Shown: positions 11,187-22,373 of the stretch, one piece after another
How the letters are laid out: every line of letters starts with the position of its first letter
How positions within the stretch are numbered: the stretch's first letter is position 1
Origin: Lineus longissimus
Taxonomy: Eukaryota; Nemertea; Pilidiophora; Heteronemertea; Lineidae
Assembly (NCBI RefSeq): GCF_910592395.1
Contig: NC_088310.1
Location: 15,075,501 to 15,139,500, forward strand
Direction: 5' to 3'
DNA: 64,000 nucleotides
Notes under the pieces: generated by a model
Seen by the model: only the letters and a program-made list of their open reading frames with translations
Databases searched by the model: none
Told to the model about the DNA's origin: nothing
Translations under genes and position numbers: made by a program

Positions 11187-11969
11187 ACAACTTTTGCCTA
11201 ATTAATGCCCGTCTTGTGCACTACAGACTTAATTACTCGACACTGTTAAAAAGTAAGTAGATTAGAGACACGCTGGTTTTCATTACTCTAGTCACACCGA
11301 GCCTTTAAAACGACCCAGAAACTTAGGTTGCAAATGACCTCTATAGGCCCATTTACGTTTGGCTGGCCATATTCCCGCCCAAAAAAGGCACTGGTCCGTG
11401 GAGGCAACCATTCACATCGTATCTTGCACAAAATTGTATGTTACATCATATCGACCTCTTTTGCACTGAGGTGCGTAAATTTCACAAGTGCCAGACTCGT
11501 CTGCGACACGGAGACGCCCTTCTTGGATTTTGCGTGGTATGATGTCATTTTCCAAAACATGGCCAATGTGCTGGCGCCAAGATATTTGCCCCTTCAAAGG
11601 CCGGTTTAAATCCCCGATATTGGTCATGTAGCAATATTTTGGCATGGAAATTTGGTCAGTTGTGGTGTATCGAGTTAATGTCTCATGGGTAAACTGTATT
11701 TTGAATGATTTTAAAGGCTTTGTACTTACTCTTTAACAATGAAATTGAGTATGTCTTTCAGGTGACATTTACGCTACAACCCCGTACACTAAGAGCTTGA
11801 TGTGAAAATAGATAAATTGATAGGGGACATTTTATCACGAAATCATTGCAGTTTTGGTTTTCAAGCATCTGTACTCTATAGGCAGTTCATTTTGCCGACT
11901 GATTACATTAAGCAGTTGGTTGGATGTTTTTTAATATCATGCTTTGTATTACATGTACATTTATTTCAG
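11187..11969. other. intron 5' of first recognised SART1 exon; no gene
   Basis: Short frames on both strands around 11330-11640 have no recognisable domain. The stretch ends in TTTATTTCAG, the acceptor for the exon at 11970. I did not find the upstream SART1 coding sequence here. Confidence 0.6.
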
Positions 11970-12064
11970 AATTCGCGAGCGAGAAGAAGACTTACCACAG
12001 ATCCCTGGACTGGGTGATTTTGAAGCAATGAATGTGGAAAAGCCTCTGGTTGACGATGAGGAAG
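11970..12064 (+). CDS. SART1: SART1 internal exon (first in window)
   Basis: 95 nt, phase 2 in and phase 1 out, encoding a segment with IREREEDLPQIPGLGDFEAM and then NVEKPLVDDEE. The acceptor is TTTATTTCAG and the donor GTAATA. It corresponds to the acidic segment of SART1 (Snu66) just before the EEDEAELEL region. SART1 is a nuclear component of the U4/U6.U5 tri-snRNP needed for its recruitment to the pre-spliceosome. On its own the exon is weakly conserved. The assignment rests on its exact phase match to the next exon (a split GAT codon) and on the conserved exons downstream. Confidence 0.8.
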
Positions 12065-12475
12065 GTAATAGCACTTGACCGTGTTCTACTTGAGTTATGC
12101 TAGTGTTTCCTCTCCTTCATTGATAAGTTTCTTGCTTATTCTCAGTGTTCTCCACAGGGTTCTGCCAATGTCAGGCGCTCGTTGGAGCTGTGCGAGCGGC
12201 GAAGGTGCGAAGCCAAAGGGGGGATCTGGGCCTCCCCCAGAAAAAATTAGATTTTAGATTAGAAGCCCTTAGACGCATTTTCCTGAAAACTGAGACAAAT
12301 ATCAACACCTCTAAAATAGCGTCCTAATTGGCATTTTTTTATGTCGAAAAGAAAAAAAAAAATTTATATTTCATTTTTGACACCAGGGCTTCGAACTTGT
12401 ACGTAAATTGCGTATTTTGTACGGTATAGTTGCCGATTCGACGTTTGTACGTAAATTGATATATGTGTTACACCT
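12065..12475 (+). other. start of 19.4-kb SART1 intron; no gene
   Basis: No coding signal. GTACGTAAATTG occurs twice (12400 and 12446), once each side of a short AT-rich stretch, suggesting a small repeat. The whole intron runs to 31445 and is filled with transposons. Confidence 0.5.
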
Positions 12476-13560
12476 TTTTGGCTCACCGTGGGGGAGTCAA
12501 TAGTTGTAGTTCCTCCTATCATAAAACCCCGTGTTTTTTGAAGACCCGTGTCTTCGCCGTGTGTCAAAAAACCCATGGTGCACTTACACCTATCAGGCGT
12601 GTTAGATAATGGTTAATAGCCCCGGCGACAGGTGCGCTGTAGGTAGGGCGCTCTCCTGTGTTTCTTTCCCGTTTGAGGGGAATTTCGCATGCGCAATACC
12701 TAGGTAACTACACCGCACCATCTGTCGCCGGATCTTAGAACTTGCAATTGCCGTGTCTATTCAGATTTCACCTACCAAAAAACGCGTGTTGAACACGGGT
12801 CTTAATTAGCCCCGATTAGCCCCATCGAGCTCGATGGGGCTAATAGACTCGGGGATTTGACACACGGGTCTATTGAGACACGGCAATTCAGAGGTGTAAG
12901 CGCAAAAGACACGGGGATATGATAGGTGGAAGTATGACTAATACAACATCGCAGTGTTCGGCGTCCGGTGTCCAGCATCGTCTTCGTCATCCGTATCCTG
13001 TTTCAAAAACAGTGACACGTTTCTTAACCTCTGAAGCTATGAACTTGAAACTTTGTGCATTGGACCTGTCAGGTCAGGTGACCTCTGACGATGAATTTCG
13101 GTCCAATCTGATTCTTGACTTCGCCACCAGGGGGCCAGAAGTGGAAACCTTAAAAGTGTGATATCTCTCTTATGAGTGACTTGTTTTCGATAAAAATTGA
13201 TGGTAGATTCTCCTAGCAAGGATACATTCCCCATATTATACCGGTTTTTGATTTGACCTAATTTTCAAGGTCACAGAGGTCAAATGGCATAAATTGGCCG
13301 TTTGAGTTGATGTCACGTTTCTTAACCTCAAAAGCTATGAACTTGAAATTTGGTACACATGACTCCCTGTGTCATGTATTCTCTGACTTTTTTTCCGATC
13401 TGATTCTTGACTTGGCCACAAGGAAGCCAAAACTAAAAAAGATAACGACTAAAAAAGGTCGTTACTTGTTTTCGATGATATTTTTATGGTAGGTACTCCA
13501 AGCAACGGTACATCACATGTCGTACCCATTTTGGTTATATTTTACTTTCAAAGAAAAGAA
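12476..13560 (+). repeat. dispersed 300-bp-monomer repeat, copy N4, split by a MITE
   Basis: It begins TTTTTGGCTCACCGTGGGGG, as do copies at 35333 and 44193. It is interrupted at 12501-12940 and resumes with ATCGCAGTGTTCGGCGTCC. Two monomers follow: GTGACACGTTTCTTAACC, CTTGAAACTTTGTGCA, CGCCACCAGGGGGCCAGAAG (13122) and AGGTCACAGAGGTCA (13268), then a second monomer lacking the last motif. No terminal hairpin is found, so the 3' end is probably truncated. A 14-base G run lies just downstream at 13628-13641. Confidence 0.75.
12501..12940. mobile_element. MITE with about 32-bp TIRs and central palindrome
   Basis: The left end TAGTTGTAGTTCCTCCTATC and the inward-read right end TAGTCATACTTCCACCTATC match with a few changes; further inside, CCCGTGT motifs pair again. 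The insertion splits the start of the surrounding repeat, as the uninterrupted copies at 35333 and 44193 show. At 12816-12843 is a perfect 28-nt palindrome with core CCCCATCGAGCTCGATGGGG. There is no coding sequence. The superfamily is not assigned because the target duplication is unclear. Confidence 0.75.
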
Positions 13561-13972
13561 GGACGGCTATGAACATATCAGTTGTACAATTGAATCGTAA
13601 AGATGTACAAGAGAAGTTAGGGGATCCGGGGGGGGGGGGGGTTCCCCAAATAATCGTCAAGACAAAAAAGCTACAATTGTCACCAATTCAATTTGATTAA
13701 TATCTCTTTAAAAAAATTTGAGGGTCAAAAAGTGCCTTCAGATATGTGTTCTCCATAACCTGCTGAATACAATGAGCCAGAGTTTATTACTGGGCTATTT
13801 TTTTATGGGTAGGTAATCAGCTTGTGAAACGAAGCTGACCAGCGCTACAATTCGCAATATTTAGACACTGAAATGGCTTATGCAAGATTACATCTGGAAA
13901 ATATAATGTTTTCTATATCATATTTATGTGTACATGACAATTTAACAGATACAATTAAAATATATATCAAAA
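13561..13972. other. intronic, no gene; G homopolymer
   Basis: Contains a run of 14 G at 13628-13641 and otherwise AT-rich sequence. Similar G or C runs of 13-15 occur at 9886, 14582, 42359 and 46415. Their exact lengths should be treated as uncertain. Confidence 0.5.
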
Positions 13973-14951
13973 TTAACCCTTTCAGTCACACTGCAATGGC
14001 CAATGATAACCATTCTTCACACGTTTGGTGTATTTATTATATATTCTAAAATGACAAAACATTTCAAAAGAGGGCTTTACGGCGGTCTTTAAGTTGAACA
14101 GTTGATGTGCATCGAGCCTTTTGCTTCCTGTGCAAAATTTGGGTCTATCAACATTTATATCTTAACCCTTATTTATATCTTAATCTAGTTATGTTCACCC
14201 AGGGACGGAGCCAAATTTTGGCCTTTTTAGGACCTTTTGAAAGTGGCTCGTTCTCAAAAACTAAAAGAGATCACATCAAACAACTACTTGGATCATATAA
14301 GCAACTAACTAAACTTTAAACTTCATAGACCTGAAGGATAATATTGTTCTGCATATTTCAGCAGAAAATTATTTGAAGATGATTGGAACATGAATATTTA
14401 CTTGATTTTGGTGAAAATTGTCAAAATCCGCGAATCTTGCAAACTTTTGAAAGTCTTCAAAAAAATATGTGGCTTATGCTCTTTTTTTTTACATACAAAT
14501 TGTTTTGTGAATGTTACAAGCCTGTGTACGTGATAGCATCACCATCTGATATGGATATTATTAATGTCTCAAGTCTTCTTCGGGGGGGGGGGGGGCGCTG
14601 GGGTCTGATCAACATGATCTAATCCCCAATCGGAATCATTTTCCCCACCAGAGTCACTCACCATTATCTCCAGAACCAGCCAGCTACTCCACTGTAAAAG
14701 AAAACTGTGTTTTCGCCATTATTGCTGCCATGTGCCACACCGCAATTCGCACCAAAATCGAAGCTAACTAGCAAACTAGCCGGAACTGATTGTCCCAACT
14801 ATTAGCTTTAGTTTAGAAGCGATTAGGAGATGGCAGCACCATACAGGTAGTGTATCACTTAGTTGAAGGCATAATACGCGGAGCTCATCATACGGAAATA
14901 GTGTAGGAAATACATAATACGCCCTGCGTATCAAGCATCCGAAAGGGTTAA
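13973..14951 (-). mobile_element. piggyBac-type deletion derivative
   Basis: TTAA sites bound it (13973-13976 and 14948-14951) and both ends read TTAACCCTTTC inward (11-bp TIR) before diverging. Near the right end, CATAATACGC occurs at 14870 and 14913, exactly 43 bp apart. On the minus strand around 14690-14610 is a short acidic stretch with VSDSGGENDSDWG, like a piggyBac transposase N-terminus. No catalytic domain remains. It is inserted in, or truncates, the coding fragment at 14965-15190. Confidence 0.7.
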
Positions 14952-14964
14952 ATCTATCCGTTCT

Positions 14965-15190
14965 TCATAAAGGATCCAAAGTTTGTCCACTTCTGTTCGA
15001 GCATACCTGGCCCTTTGCAGCTAGTCTATCAAATTCCTTGCGTATTGACTCTCCTCCCTGCTCATCTAATAGTCCCAATCCAAATTTCCAATGCTTTGCT
15101 GAAAGGCACCACATGGTCCTCAAGGATATGCATTTTGGGGGAAATGGAAACTTTCTCAAAGTGCTTTTGAAGATAAGCCAAGTATGAAAA
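14965..15190 (-). pseudogene. transposon-linked coding fragment (PKMHILEDHVVPF family)
   Basis: Two overlapping minus-strand frames together give YLAYLQKHFEKVSISPKMHI, LEDHVVPF and then, after a frameshift, FGLGLLDEQGGESIRKEF followed by DRLAAKG. From memory, this KMHILEDHVVPF...GLLDEQGGESIH signature belongs to an uncharacterised multicopy protein family linked to transposons in cnidarians and other marine animals; I cannot name its superfamily. The fragment starts about 60-100 nt downstream (minus strand) of the hammerhead-like motif at 15240-15310 and ends where the piggyBac remnant begins. Confidence 0.5.
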
Positions 15191-15239
15191 AAAAAGGAAC
15201 AGGTGGCACTGTGTACAGTTCCTTAAAACATAGATACTT

Positions 15240-15310
15240 TTAAATAGACCTCCAGGCGCGTTTCGCCTCATTTGTTTTGCATTGCATAGGCTCATCAGTG
15301 GGGTTACGAT
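15240..15310 (-). ncRNA. hammerhead-ribozyme-like motif, degenerate copy
   Basis: On the minus strand: CTGATGA (complement of 15298-15292), a GCCT...AGGC stem II, GAAA (complement of 15264-15261), then CGCGCC and TGGAGG. This is the order of a type I hammerhead core. The palindromic CGCG after GAAA could act as a minimal helix III that pairs in a dimer. The expected U before the cleavage base is a C here (GCC, not GTC), so this copy is probably inactive. Sequence on both sides is shared with the element at 50186-51272, including the CTATTTAAAAGTATCTATG that follows. Confidence 0.6.
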
Positions 15311-15330
15311 GTGAAATGTCCGATGGTTTT

Positions 15331-15760
15331 TAGCTCAGCTGACAAAGTCAGCGGAGCTAGTCAAATAGCTATTCGATTGGTGTCCGTCCTTCCACCCATC
15401 CTGCCATCCTTCCATCATGCCATCTGTAGACAAAGTTGGGCATTTTGTAATCATACAACCGAGGCACTTCAAATCTAGTCTTGCTTATAAACACCGCAGA
15501 AAATGTTGCTTACGGAAAAAAATTTGGGCGATTCGACTCAAATTCAGCTCCCCAGGGGGCAAAATGCGTAAATGAAAAAACAATTTTTTGACGCTCTATT
15601 CCAGCAGATAAAAGCTTGAAATAAAGTTGAAAAGGTCTTCATGATACAGAAGTTTTGATATAAAATAGATTAGTGTCGATTTATATCACCAGTTGGCGGT
15701 AGTGAGCAAAACTGTTGTTTGACCCCGGATGACCCCGCTTTAAATTTCCCGCCGAGGTTA
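15331..15760 (+). repeat. dispersed repeat fragment with hairpin start
   Basis: It begins TAGCTCAGCTGACAAAGTCA, followed by GCGGAGCTAG. This is a hairpin like those starting other repeats here (26815, 32403, 56624). The later part (15640-15700: AATAGATTAGTGTCGATTTA and TATCACCAGTTGGCGGTA) is homologous to 27400-27450. There is no coding sequence. Confidence 0.65.
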
Positions 15761-18700
15761 CCTGGAGCGCTATCGTCAAAAAAATGGCGGTGACATTTTT
15801 ATTTCTACCGGAGCGATGATTTTGTAAGTGACGAATTTTCTTTTTTAAGCCTTTACGGAAACGTATTTTGGTACGAAACTTCACACGTTTATAGAAAAGA
15901 TCAACGAGAATGTGTTCAAATGCCCTCATAACGATGAGTTCAACAGAATTTGGTCAAAACAACCTTCGAATGGAGTCAACTTTCTTTGCGAAATTGAAGC
16001 GACGACCTCATTATTTATCGTAATTTATGCAGATCTGAGTCCAGCTGATGGGTGATGTTCTGATTTGTGTTCAAACTATTGGAAACTTCGGAAATTAGTT
16101 CTATTAGTTCTCCTATTCTGCAGGAGTATATTATAGCCATTGATGTTGACAGCTAAAAGCACGAAAACTTTGTTCAGGTTTCTCGTCCAATCACGTGACC
16201 TCTCCAACACTCGATAATGCACTCTTTTCGTCCACGTTTTAGGCCAATCTTCGGCCTGAACATGAAATCTAATAAGCGCAGTACTTAAATCAGATGTTTC
16301 TCTTGCCTTGAAAACATTCCTGGGTAAAATCCATTGAGATTAGCCGAGTTAATCCACTTTTTCCGTGCCTAAAATCTCTGCCGCTGAATTCTATAAATAG
16401 AAACTATTAACATCGCGGCAGTGTGGTTCCCATTGTGCGCCCTCCCACTTCACACCATGTCAGGAACTTTTACGGAGAGAGAGGGCGTGCGGTAAGAAGA
16501 ATGGCCAAAATGACGTCACGTTTTCCTGGCAATGTCTCTTGCCAGCATCTTTACAGACAACGTTAGAACTAGAAAACGAATATGTTAATTTGCAAAATTA
16601 AAAGCAGATTTCACCACTAACCAGCCAAATCGGAATACGACGGCGCAAAATGTTCTCGCTTTCCTCCTGCTAAAAAACCTTGTTCCCGCACTCCTATTTT
16701 AATTTATGCCAAGGAATATGATATGACCTGTTTTCACTTTTTTGTAATTAAATGGTATTCATATAATGAGATCAATAGTAGTGTCCGTGTCAGATCCCAT
16801 CATGGAGGTATAAATAATTATTTATACCTCCATGATCACATCGTTCAACTAGTCTTCTCTCCCCAGCCCAGGTGCCTCACACGGACCTTCACGTCCCAAT
16901 ACTCAAGACCAACTCCTACAATATCGCCCTCAAAACAACCCTGGAGTCATGAATTCACAGGTGCTCCTTTGAAATCTCAGTTCTAGTTTATTTATCAAAC
17001 TTTATCGAGGGTTATCGAATCGAATGGATGTGTCGATCGTCGGGGCGGATTGATATGTGGTTAGGTTGTGCGTCCAAGGCGATTAGGTCATTCAGTTAGT
17101 TTGAGAAAGATCATGATCATGAAGATGCGTGTTGTGTTATCATAACTGGAAAATAAGTTGAAGTTACTATTAGTACTACGATTCTTACATGAGTAAAAAG
17201 TAGACGTTTTAAGCAACACAATAATGTTACTCCCATAAAAAACTGTCAATTCTCCTTACCACTCTCAGAAGCCAAGCGATTGCTGTTAAGTTATGCAGGG
17301 GCTTAATCAATTACTTGCACTCCATGTGGGGTGAATAACATTACCTTTAGAACGGCTGGCTGTAGGGGGATGAGTGGAACAGCCGGTATACCTGCTGACC
17401 TGCTGAACCGAGGTTAATGTTATTTTCAATCCACGATTGCAGGTCACCTGATTTTCGAGATTTCGCGGGAACTGAAATTGTAAACAAACGCATGTGTGCA
17501 GTTCAAATGTAAACAAAAATGTATTTTTGGTACTTTTGGTTGCTGGACTTGGGTTTTCCCGCAGTTAGGAGCTGGATCAAATTGGTGGTCTATTGTGCTG
17601 TTTTAGTCAGAGGTAGCCCTTGATTATGAAGGGATTTTCAAATTAAGGTGACCATAGTCTTTTATGTGCTCAGCTCACCACAGCTTTCAATACTTGATGT
17701 ATCTGAAGAGGCGCGCGGAACCTGACATGGCCTTACCAAGGAGCTGCTAACTTTGCCTTTTTGGCTGAGACATTGCTTCATGTTGGACTAGGAGGAGCAC
17801 GCATTTTAAAGTTCTAGTAGTGATAGTTGGTTCGAGCCATTTGGAAGCCGACATGTGAAGGCCTATCTGGGTTCTCCTTCTTCTCCGTATAAAAAGGGGC
17901 ATATTGCTGACTAAGGAACAAGGCATATTGACATTGCCTCATCATCTCTATGGGACCAATTGATATACTTTTATATGCACGCATACATCGTGCCATTTCA
18001 GGGTCCGAGTCTGTGGACAATTGGTTTGATTAATTTGTCTCTTCGATATTGCTCCTTTATTGCATTAGATTTTCATCGCAATTCGATCTATTCAAGATAT
18101 AGCCAATTTGAACCTGTCTGCGCCAAGGATAGATTGGTTCCAGATCGACTCACTATGACTAGGAATACGCAGTAGAGCACAATGTCATGAAAAACGACCC
18201 TTTGTATTGTAAATTCCAATCACCTGCAGGACAGGTCAATTTCTCTCAATAAAATTAATTTTGTTGACTCCTGTAATCTCTACCTTATTAAAAAAAAAAG
18301 AAAGTGGTGCTAGTCCCAAACTGGTAATTTCTATTTATTTTGACCTCTGTTAAATCATGATACCTCTCAATTACAGACAGCATTTTGTATCCTTGTGCTG
18401 TACAACCCAGCCTGGACATACCACAGTTGTCCATGGAGAAGTCTCATCCTCTCTGACACTTTTTTTCTGTAAAGCTACTGATACAACATGCTGAACTAGG
18501 GATATCTTCCGTTGCCTCCTGTAATATTTACATACCATGGCTGATTAGTTCAATCATATTTCATCCACCTGGCAGCTCTGCATTGGAAATTTTAGTGGTA
18601 TAACGTGTTCTCTTGACCTTCAAACAGTAGTATAAAGCCGATATTTACTACTTTATACCCTCAGTCCTATGTTATTAGGTCATCCAGCTGAGCGCCAGGC

Positions 18701-18964
18701 CCTTGGGCCTCTTGTTAAATGTTTCTATACATTTTTTGTTCGATGACATAATAACAGTACGCTGTTTGCTTCAAAAATTCGAAAAGAAGAAAAATAGCTT
18801 AAAAAAAGAAAATAACACGCGATATCTTGAAATCAATGACATAAAGTTGCAGATATTACCTAGTTCAAAGAAATATTGTTAGTGTTAGTCCAAACAAAAA
18901 TATAATGAGAGTGAAAGAATATCATCAAACAAAAAAGACATCGAACAAAAAAAGGTAATCAAAC
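15761..18964. other. intronic, no supported gene
   Basis: A 3.2-kb stretch with short frames only. It holds a perfect palindrome at 16799-16836 and a repeat terminus GGCCCTTGGGCCTCTTGTTA near 18701. TTTTTTGTTCGATGACAT (18733) is inverted against GACATCGAACAAAAAA (18937), suggesting a small foldback repeat of about 250 bp. Nothing suggests a host exon. Confidence 0.5.
16799..16836. repeat. perfect 38-nt palindrome without spacer
   Basis: The 38 bases are exactly their own reverse complement, centred between 16817 and 16818. The half site is ATCATGGAGGTATAAATAA. It has no loop and would extrude as a cruciform. It could be the fused ends of a MITE whose interior has been lost. Confidence 0.92.
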
Positions 18965-19640
18965 ATTTAAATGAAATGTCCTGGGGACATTGTGCTCACC
19001 TGGGAATCATTTAGTTGCAGATGAAAGGACATATGGCGGTTAAATTGACTTTTAGACTTGACAAAATGTGGCACCGTCAATGACACTTTTTGAGTTTGAC
19101 CTCTGTGAACTAGATAAACTAGGTTATAATTGACCTAAATTGGGTCAACTTGTACAGATGCTCAATAGGTGTCTCCACATAAGATATGAAGATTCTCAGA
19201 CAAATAAAATAGAAGTGAAACGAATCAACTTAAGTGGAATTTTAGAGTTTGACCTTTCTGACTTTCGAAACTAGGTCAAGGTTAAAATGTTATACGCTCT
19301 ATGTCAATCTTGATCATATCGATCAATGATGCAGCTTTGAAGATCACGCAGTGAAGCTTTCATGTTATAACTGACATTGAGTTTTATGACCTGACCTACT
19401 TACACCTGAAAAGTAAGTCACATTGACCTGAGTTTTTTATCAGCATTCATGCGATATTGACAAAATAAAGTTTTCAAAGATGACTGACTGGAGCCAGAAA
19501 GTAGGTCATATGGCGATGATTTTTTTGTCTCAAGTGATATTGTCATAAGACATCCTCACACCAAGTTTCAACTTTCTTGACTCAATATTGAGCAAATGTG
19601 GCCCTATTGTTGACGGACGAGCGGATAAGTGGACCCACGG
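18965..19640 (-). mobile_element. dispersed repeat family D, minus-strand copy
   Basis: On the minus strand the 3' end reads CCCAGGTGAGCACAATGTCC, CCAGGACATTTCATTT. Upstream are GACCTTGACCTAG- and GGTCAATT-rich monomers like those at 59270-59690 and 60835-61110. The 5' end around 19610-19640 carries the reverse complement of the CGTCCGTC-rich start. There is no coding sequence. Confidence 0.6.
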
Positions 19641-20261
19641 ACCGACGCACAACAGACCACCACTGACCACCGCAAGCACAGCATAAGCACTATTGATCTA
19701 TGCATGACCATGCTGGCTAATAAAATTGCCAGGACCATTGTGCTCGCCTCCCTCACAGATAGGTTATTGTTTCTGAATTTAGCCACCTTGTTCAGGACAC
19801 CCAGCCGATCAGACTGAATATTGGGCTGATCGCGAACATGGAAGGGTCCACAGACAAAGGAAACGACGACAAAGTGTTTGTGTGAATGGATGCATGGCAT
19901 TTGCCCAAAGCATACCTGTATATTCTATATAAGTGAAGGGCTTAAACCCTGATTGGACTCTCTACAACATCCCTGATTTACATTCAAATCATCGACCAAT
20001 ATGGCTGCCAGGTGGCCATCTTGAAAATTAAACCAAGTCCTATTAATCCAAAACTAATGATTGGATTCCAACCAAACTTATGACCGTTTTTGATCTAAAA
20101 TGTCAAGAAATATTCAGAATAGTGATTTCTGCGACCGAAAAAATCTGCCTTTAGAATATTCTGGGTAATTACTTACTATTATATTCTATATAATAAAAGG
20201 ATTATATACTACTCACAATACCATCAATTTGTCATTGTCCTCAATTTGTTCTAAGGTAGGT
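19641..20261. other. intronic, no gene; shared repeat
   Basis: The stretch at about 19997-20090 (CAATATGGCTGCCAGGTGGC, CATCTTGAAAA) is homologous to 60166-60260. The left end of the following piggyBac was not found here: no TTAACCC end occurs. Confidence 0.5.
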
Positions 20262-22373
20262 TCAGTAAGCTCGTTTTGTGTGGTAAACCTTGAAACATGG
20301 CGCAACGCAGAATGGAACTTTGCAAGAGTCACACTGATATCTGCTTTCCTTCCTCTCATGGTTGGCAGAACACACAGCACATCTGTTGCGAAGCTTCTCT
20401 TTCTCCTCTGTTGGTGGAATGATATCTGGAAAATGACTGCCACTGAGACGTGCTGGACTAGGCAGGCTATAGGGACCACCCCAAGTTGCATAAACAAGAC
20501 ACTCCAATGTCTCAACAAGGTCCTTGACCAGGCTCATTTTGAAGTCCAGGAGTTACTCTTCACCACCCATCTGTCTGTAGATGAAGAAGGCATTCAGTAC
20601 ACTGATGTCAAAGGTATAAAAGAAGAGCTTTTTATACCACTTCACATACTTCCGAATAGAACGGTACGTCGAAGCCTCGAAGTCTGGTCGGACACATCCA
20701 CACACCCCATATTTTGGTTGTAGGTGAGGTTTCACCATTGGATTGCCCTTCTTGTCTGTTTTACCAGTGAGCTTCATATCAGCAGTGTGCGTAGTGGTCA
20801 GCATTTTCACTTCCTTTTTATCTTTCCTTATCCGAGCAAGGACACCCTCATTACATGATCTGTGGGCAATGTCCCCCTTCTTGAGTTTCAGGTGGTTTTG
20901 CAAACTCCTTGGTTATGTTGTTCCGGTTAGTTCGTACAGTCCTACACACACTAGTTTGGGCTGCATGAAGCCTGACAAAGAAGTCCGGGCTGGAGTACCA
21001 GTTGTCTATATAAATGTTATAGCCTTTCCTAGGGACATTGTGATTCAAGTGTAACACTACAGCAGAACTGGCAGGTTCATCGTCATCCTTGTCTTTATCC
21101 TGCCCGGTGTGCACCTTCATGTTATAAGTATAACGACCAGCCAGAACTGTGCTTCGACACACCTTGTAAACTTTGATTCAAAAGCGTGGCCTTTTTTGAG
21201 GGTTGTACTGTCTGAATTTTAGGCGACCCTTGAATTTCATGAGGGATTCACCTGTAGATATTTCCTGGGTAAGAATGCAATTAGTTTTGTATTTCTCAAT
21301 CAGAACATCAATGACAGGTCTGATTTTAGTTAGATGGTCATTGGGATCAGCTTGCTTGTTATCAGCAAGTGCAAGTTCTTCAGAGTTTGCAAAGCCCTGT
21401 CCCTAGGCATTGTGTCAGTGAAGAAGTTGGTCTCAAGCATTAGTTTTCTGGAGTAGTAGTCGGTAAGGCGGGGCTTTTTAATGACACCCATAAGAATACA
21501 CAGGGCCAAGAATGACTTCATCTCATCAGGAGTGCAATCAAACCACTGAAGATCATGCCTCTTCTTGTTAGAGTCTTCAGGCTGGGGTAAGGGGTTAGCT
21601 GCTGCAAACCTGTTAGTCTCTTCTGTCATCCTCACTGTCACATTGTCCCTATCATGCCAAACTATTGGTGCTGCAGGGGGGATAGGAGCAGCAGCTCTGC
21701 CCCTAGGTCTACCCCCACGTTATCCTTGACCATGTGCCATAGGCGCAACTGGTGGCACAACCTGTCCATGACCGCCCCCTCTGGTGGGTACACCACCACC
21801 TCTTGCCCTTGCTCTGTCGCGACCTAGGGGTATTTGGGCCTGAAAAATACTATCTGAGTCCATAACATCATCCTCAGGATCAGATTCAGATGCATTTTGA
21901 TTATCATAATCAGTCAAATTACCACTATGATTAGAATCGACTTCACTTTCGACTGCAGAATAGATCCTCCTCACTTCCATTAGCTGCCTCAAAATCATTG
22001 TCCGAAACGTCCTCACTCAATTCACCATCATTATAAGGGTCCTCCGACCCACTACTGGCCATAAGATCATCTAAAACCTGATCTCGCATCAACTTTCCTT
22101 TTCTTCCGATCAGCCATTTTTTCGTGAACATGTGCCTCGCTTCTTCCCGCCTTCAGAAACATAGCAGACGATAATTGTTGCAAGTGCTGCCATCTGTACA
22201 TAGCCAAACCTACTAACTAACCATAGAAACAAGTGTTCTGCGCACCAGAACGCCTAAATCGGATAGGGAACTCGTTCTTTGACCAGTGTCATACTCAGGT
22301 GTTGACACGTCTCCCGTAACTGTGCACAGAAAATTGCCATGTGTTCACATTGCTCCCGTCGTTAAAGGGTTAA
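20262..22373 (-). pseudogene. piggyBac transposase pseudogene with one element end
   Basis: Read on the minus strand. The element end TTAACCCTTTAACG (from 22373) is followed by a paired repeat (GTGTT...CTCCCGT at 22341 and 22299, 42 bp apart). An acidic N-terminus (22131-21840) comes next, then an Arg/Gly-rich linker and HDLQWFDCTPDEMKSFLALC (about 21560). First catalytic region: KIRPVIDVLIEKYK, then ISTGESLMKFKGR (about 21260), where the family has SIDES, so the catalytic Asp is Gly. Second Asp region: YNIYIDNWYSSPDFF (about 21010). Then STYRSIRKYVKWYKKLFF (about 20650) and a C-terminal Cys-rich domain with CAVC, CDSC and YHTK (20470-20262). At least four frame changes and a stop make it non-functional. 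The far end and its TTAA are missing. Confidence 0.92.
22299..22360. repeat. paired subterminal repeat (42-bp spacing)
   Basis: Two 19-20-bp copies sharing GTGTT, ACA and CTCCCGT start at 22299 and 22341. They lie just inside the TTAACCC end at 22373. Confidence 0.6.
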
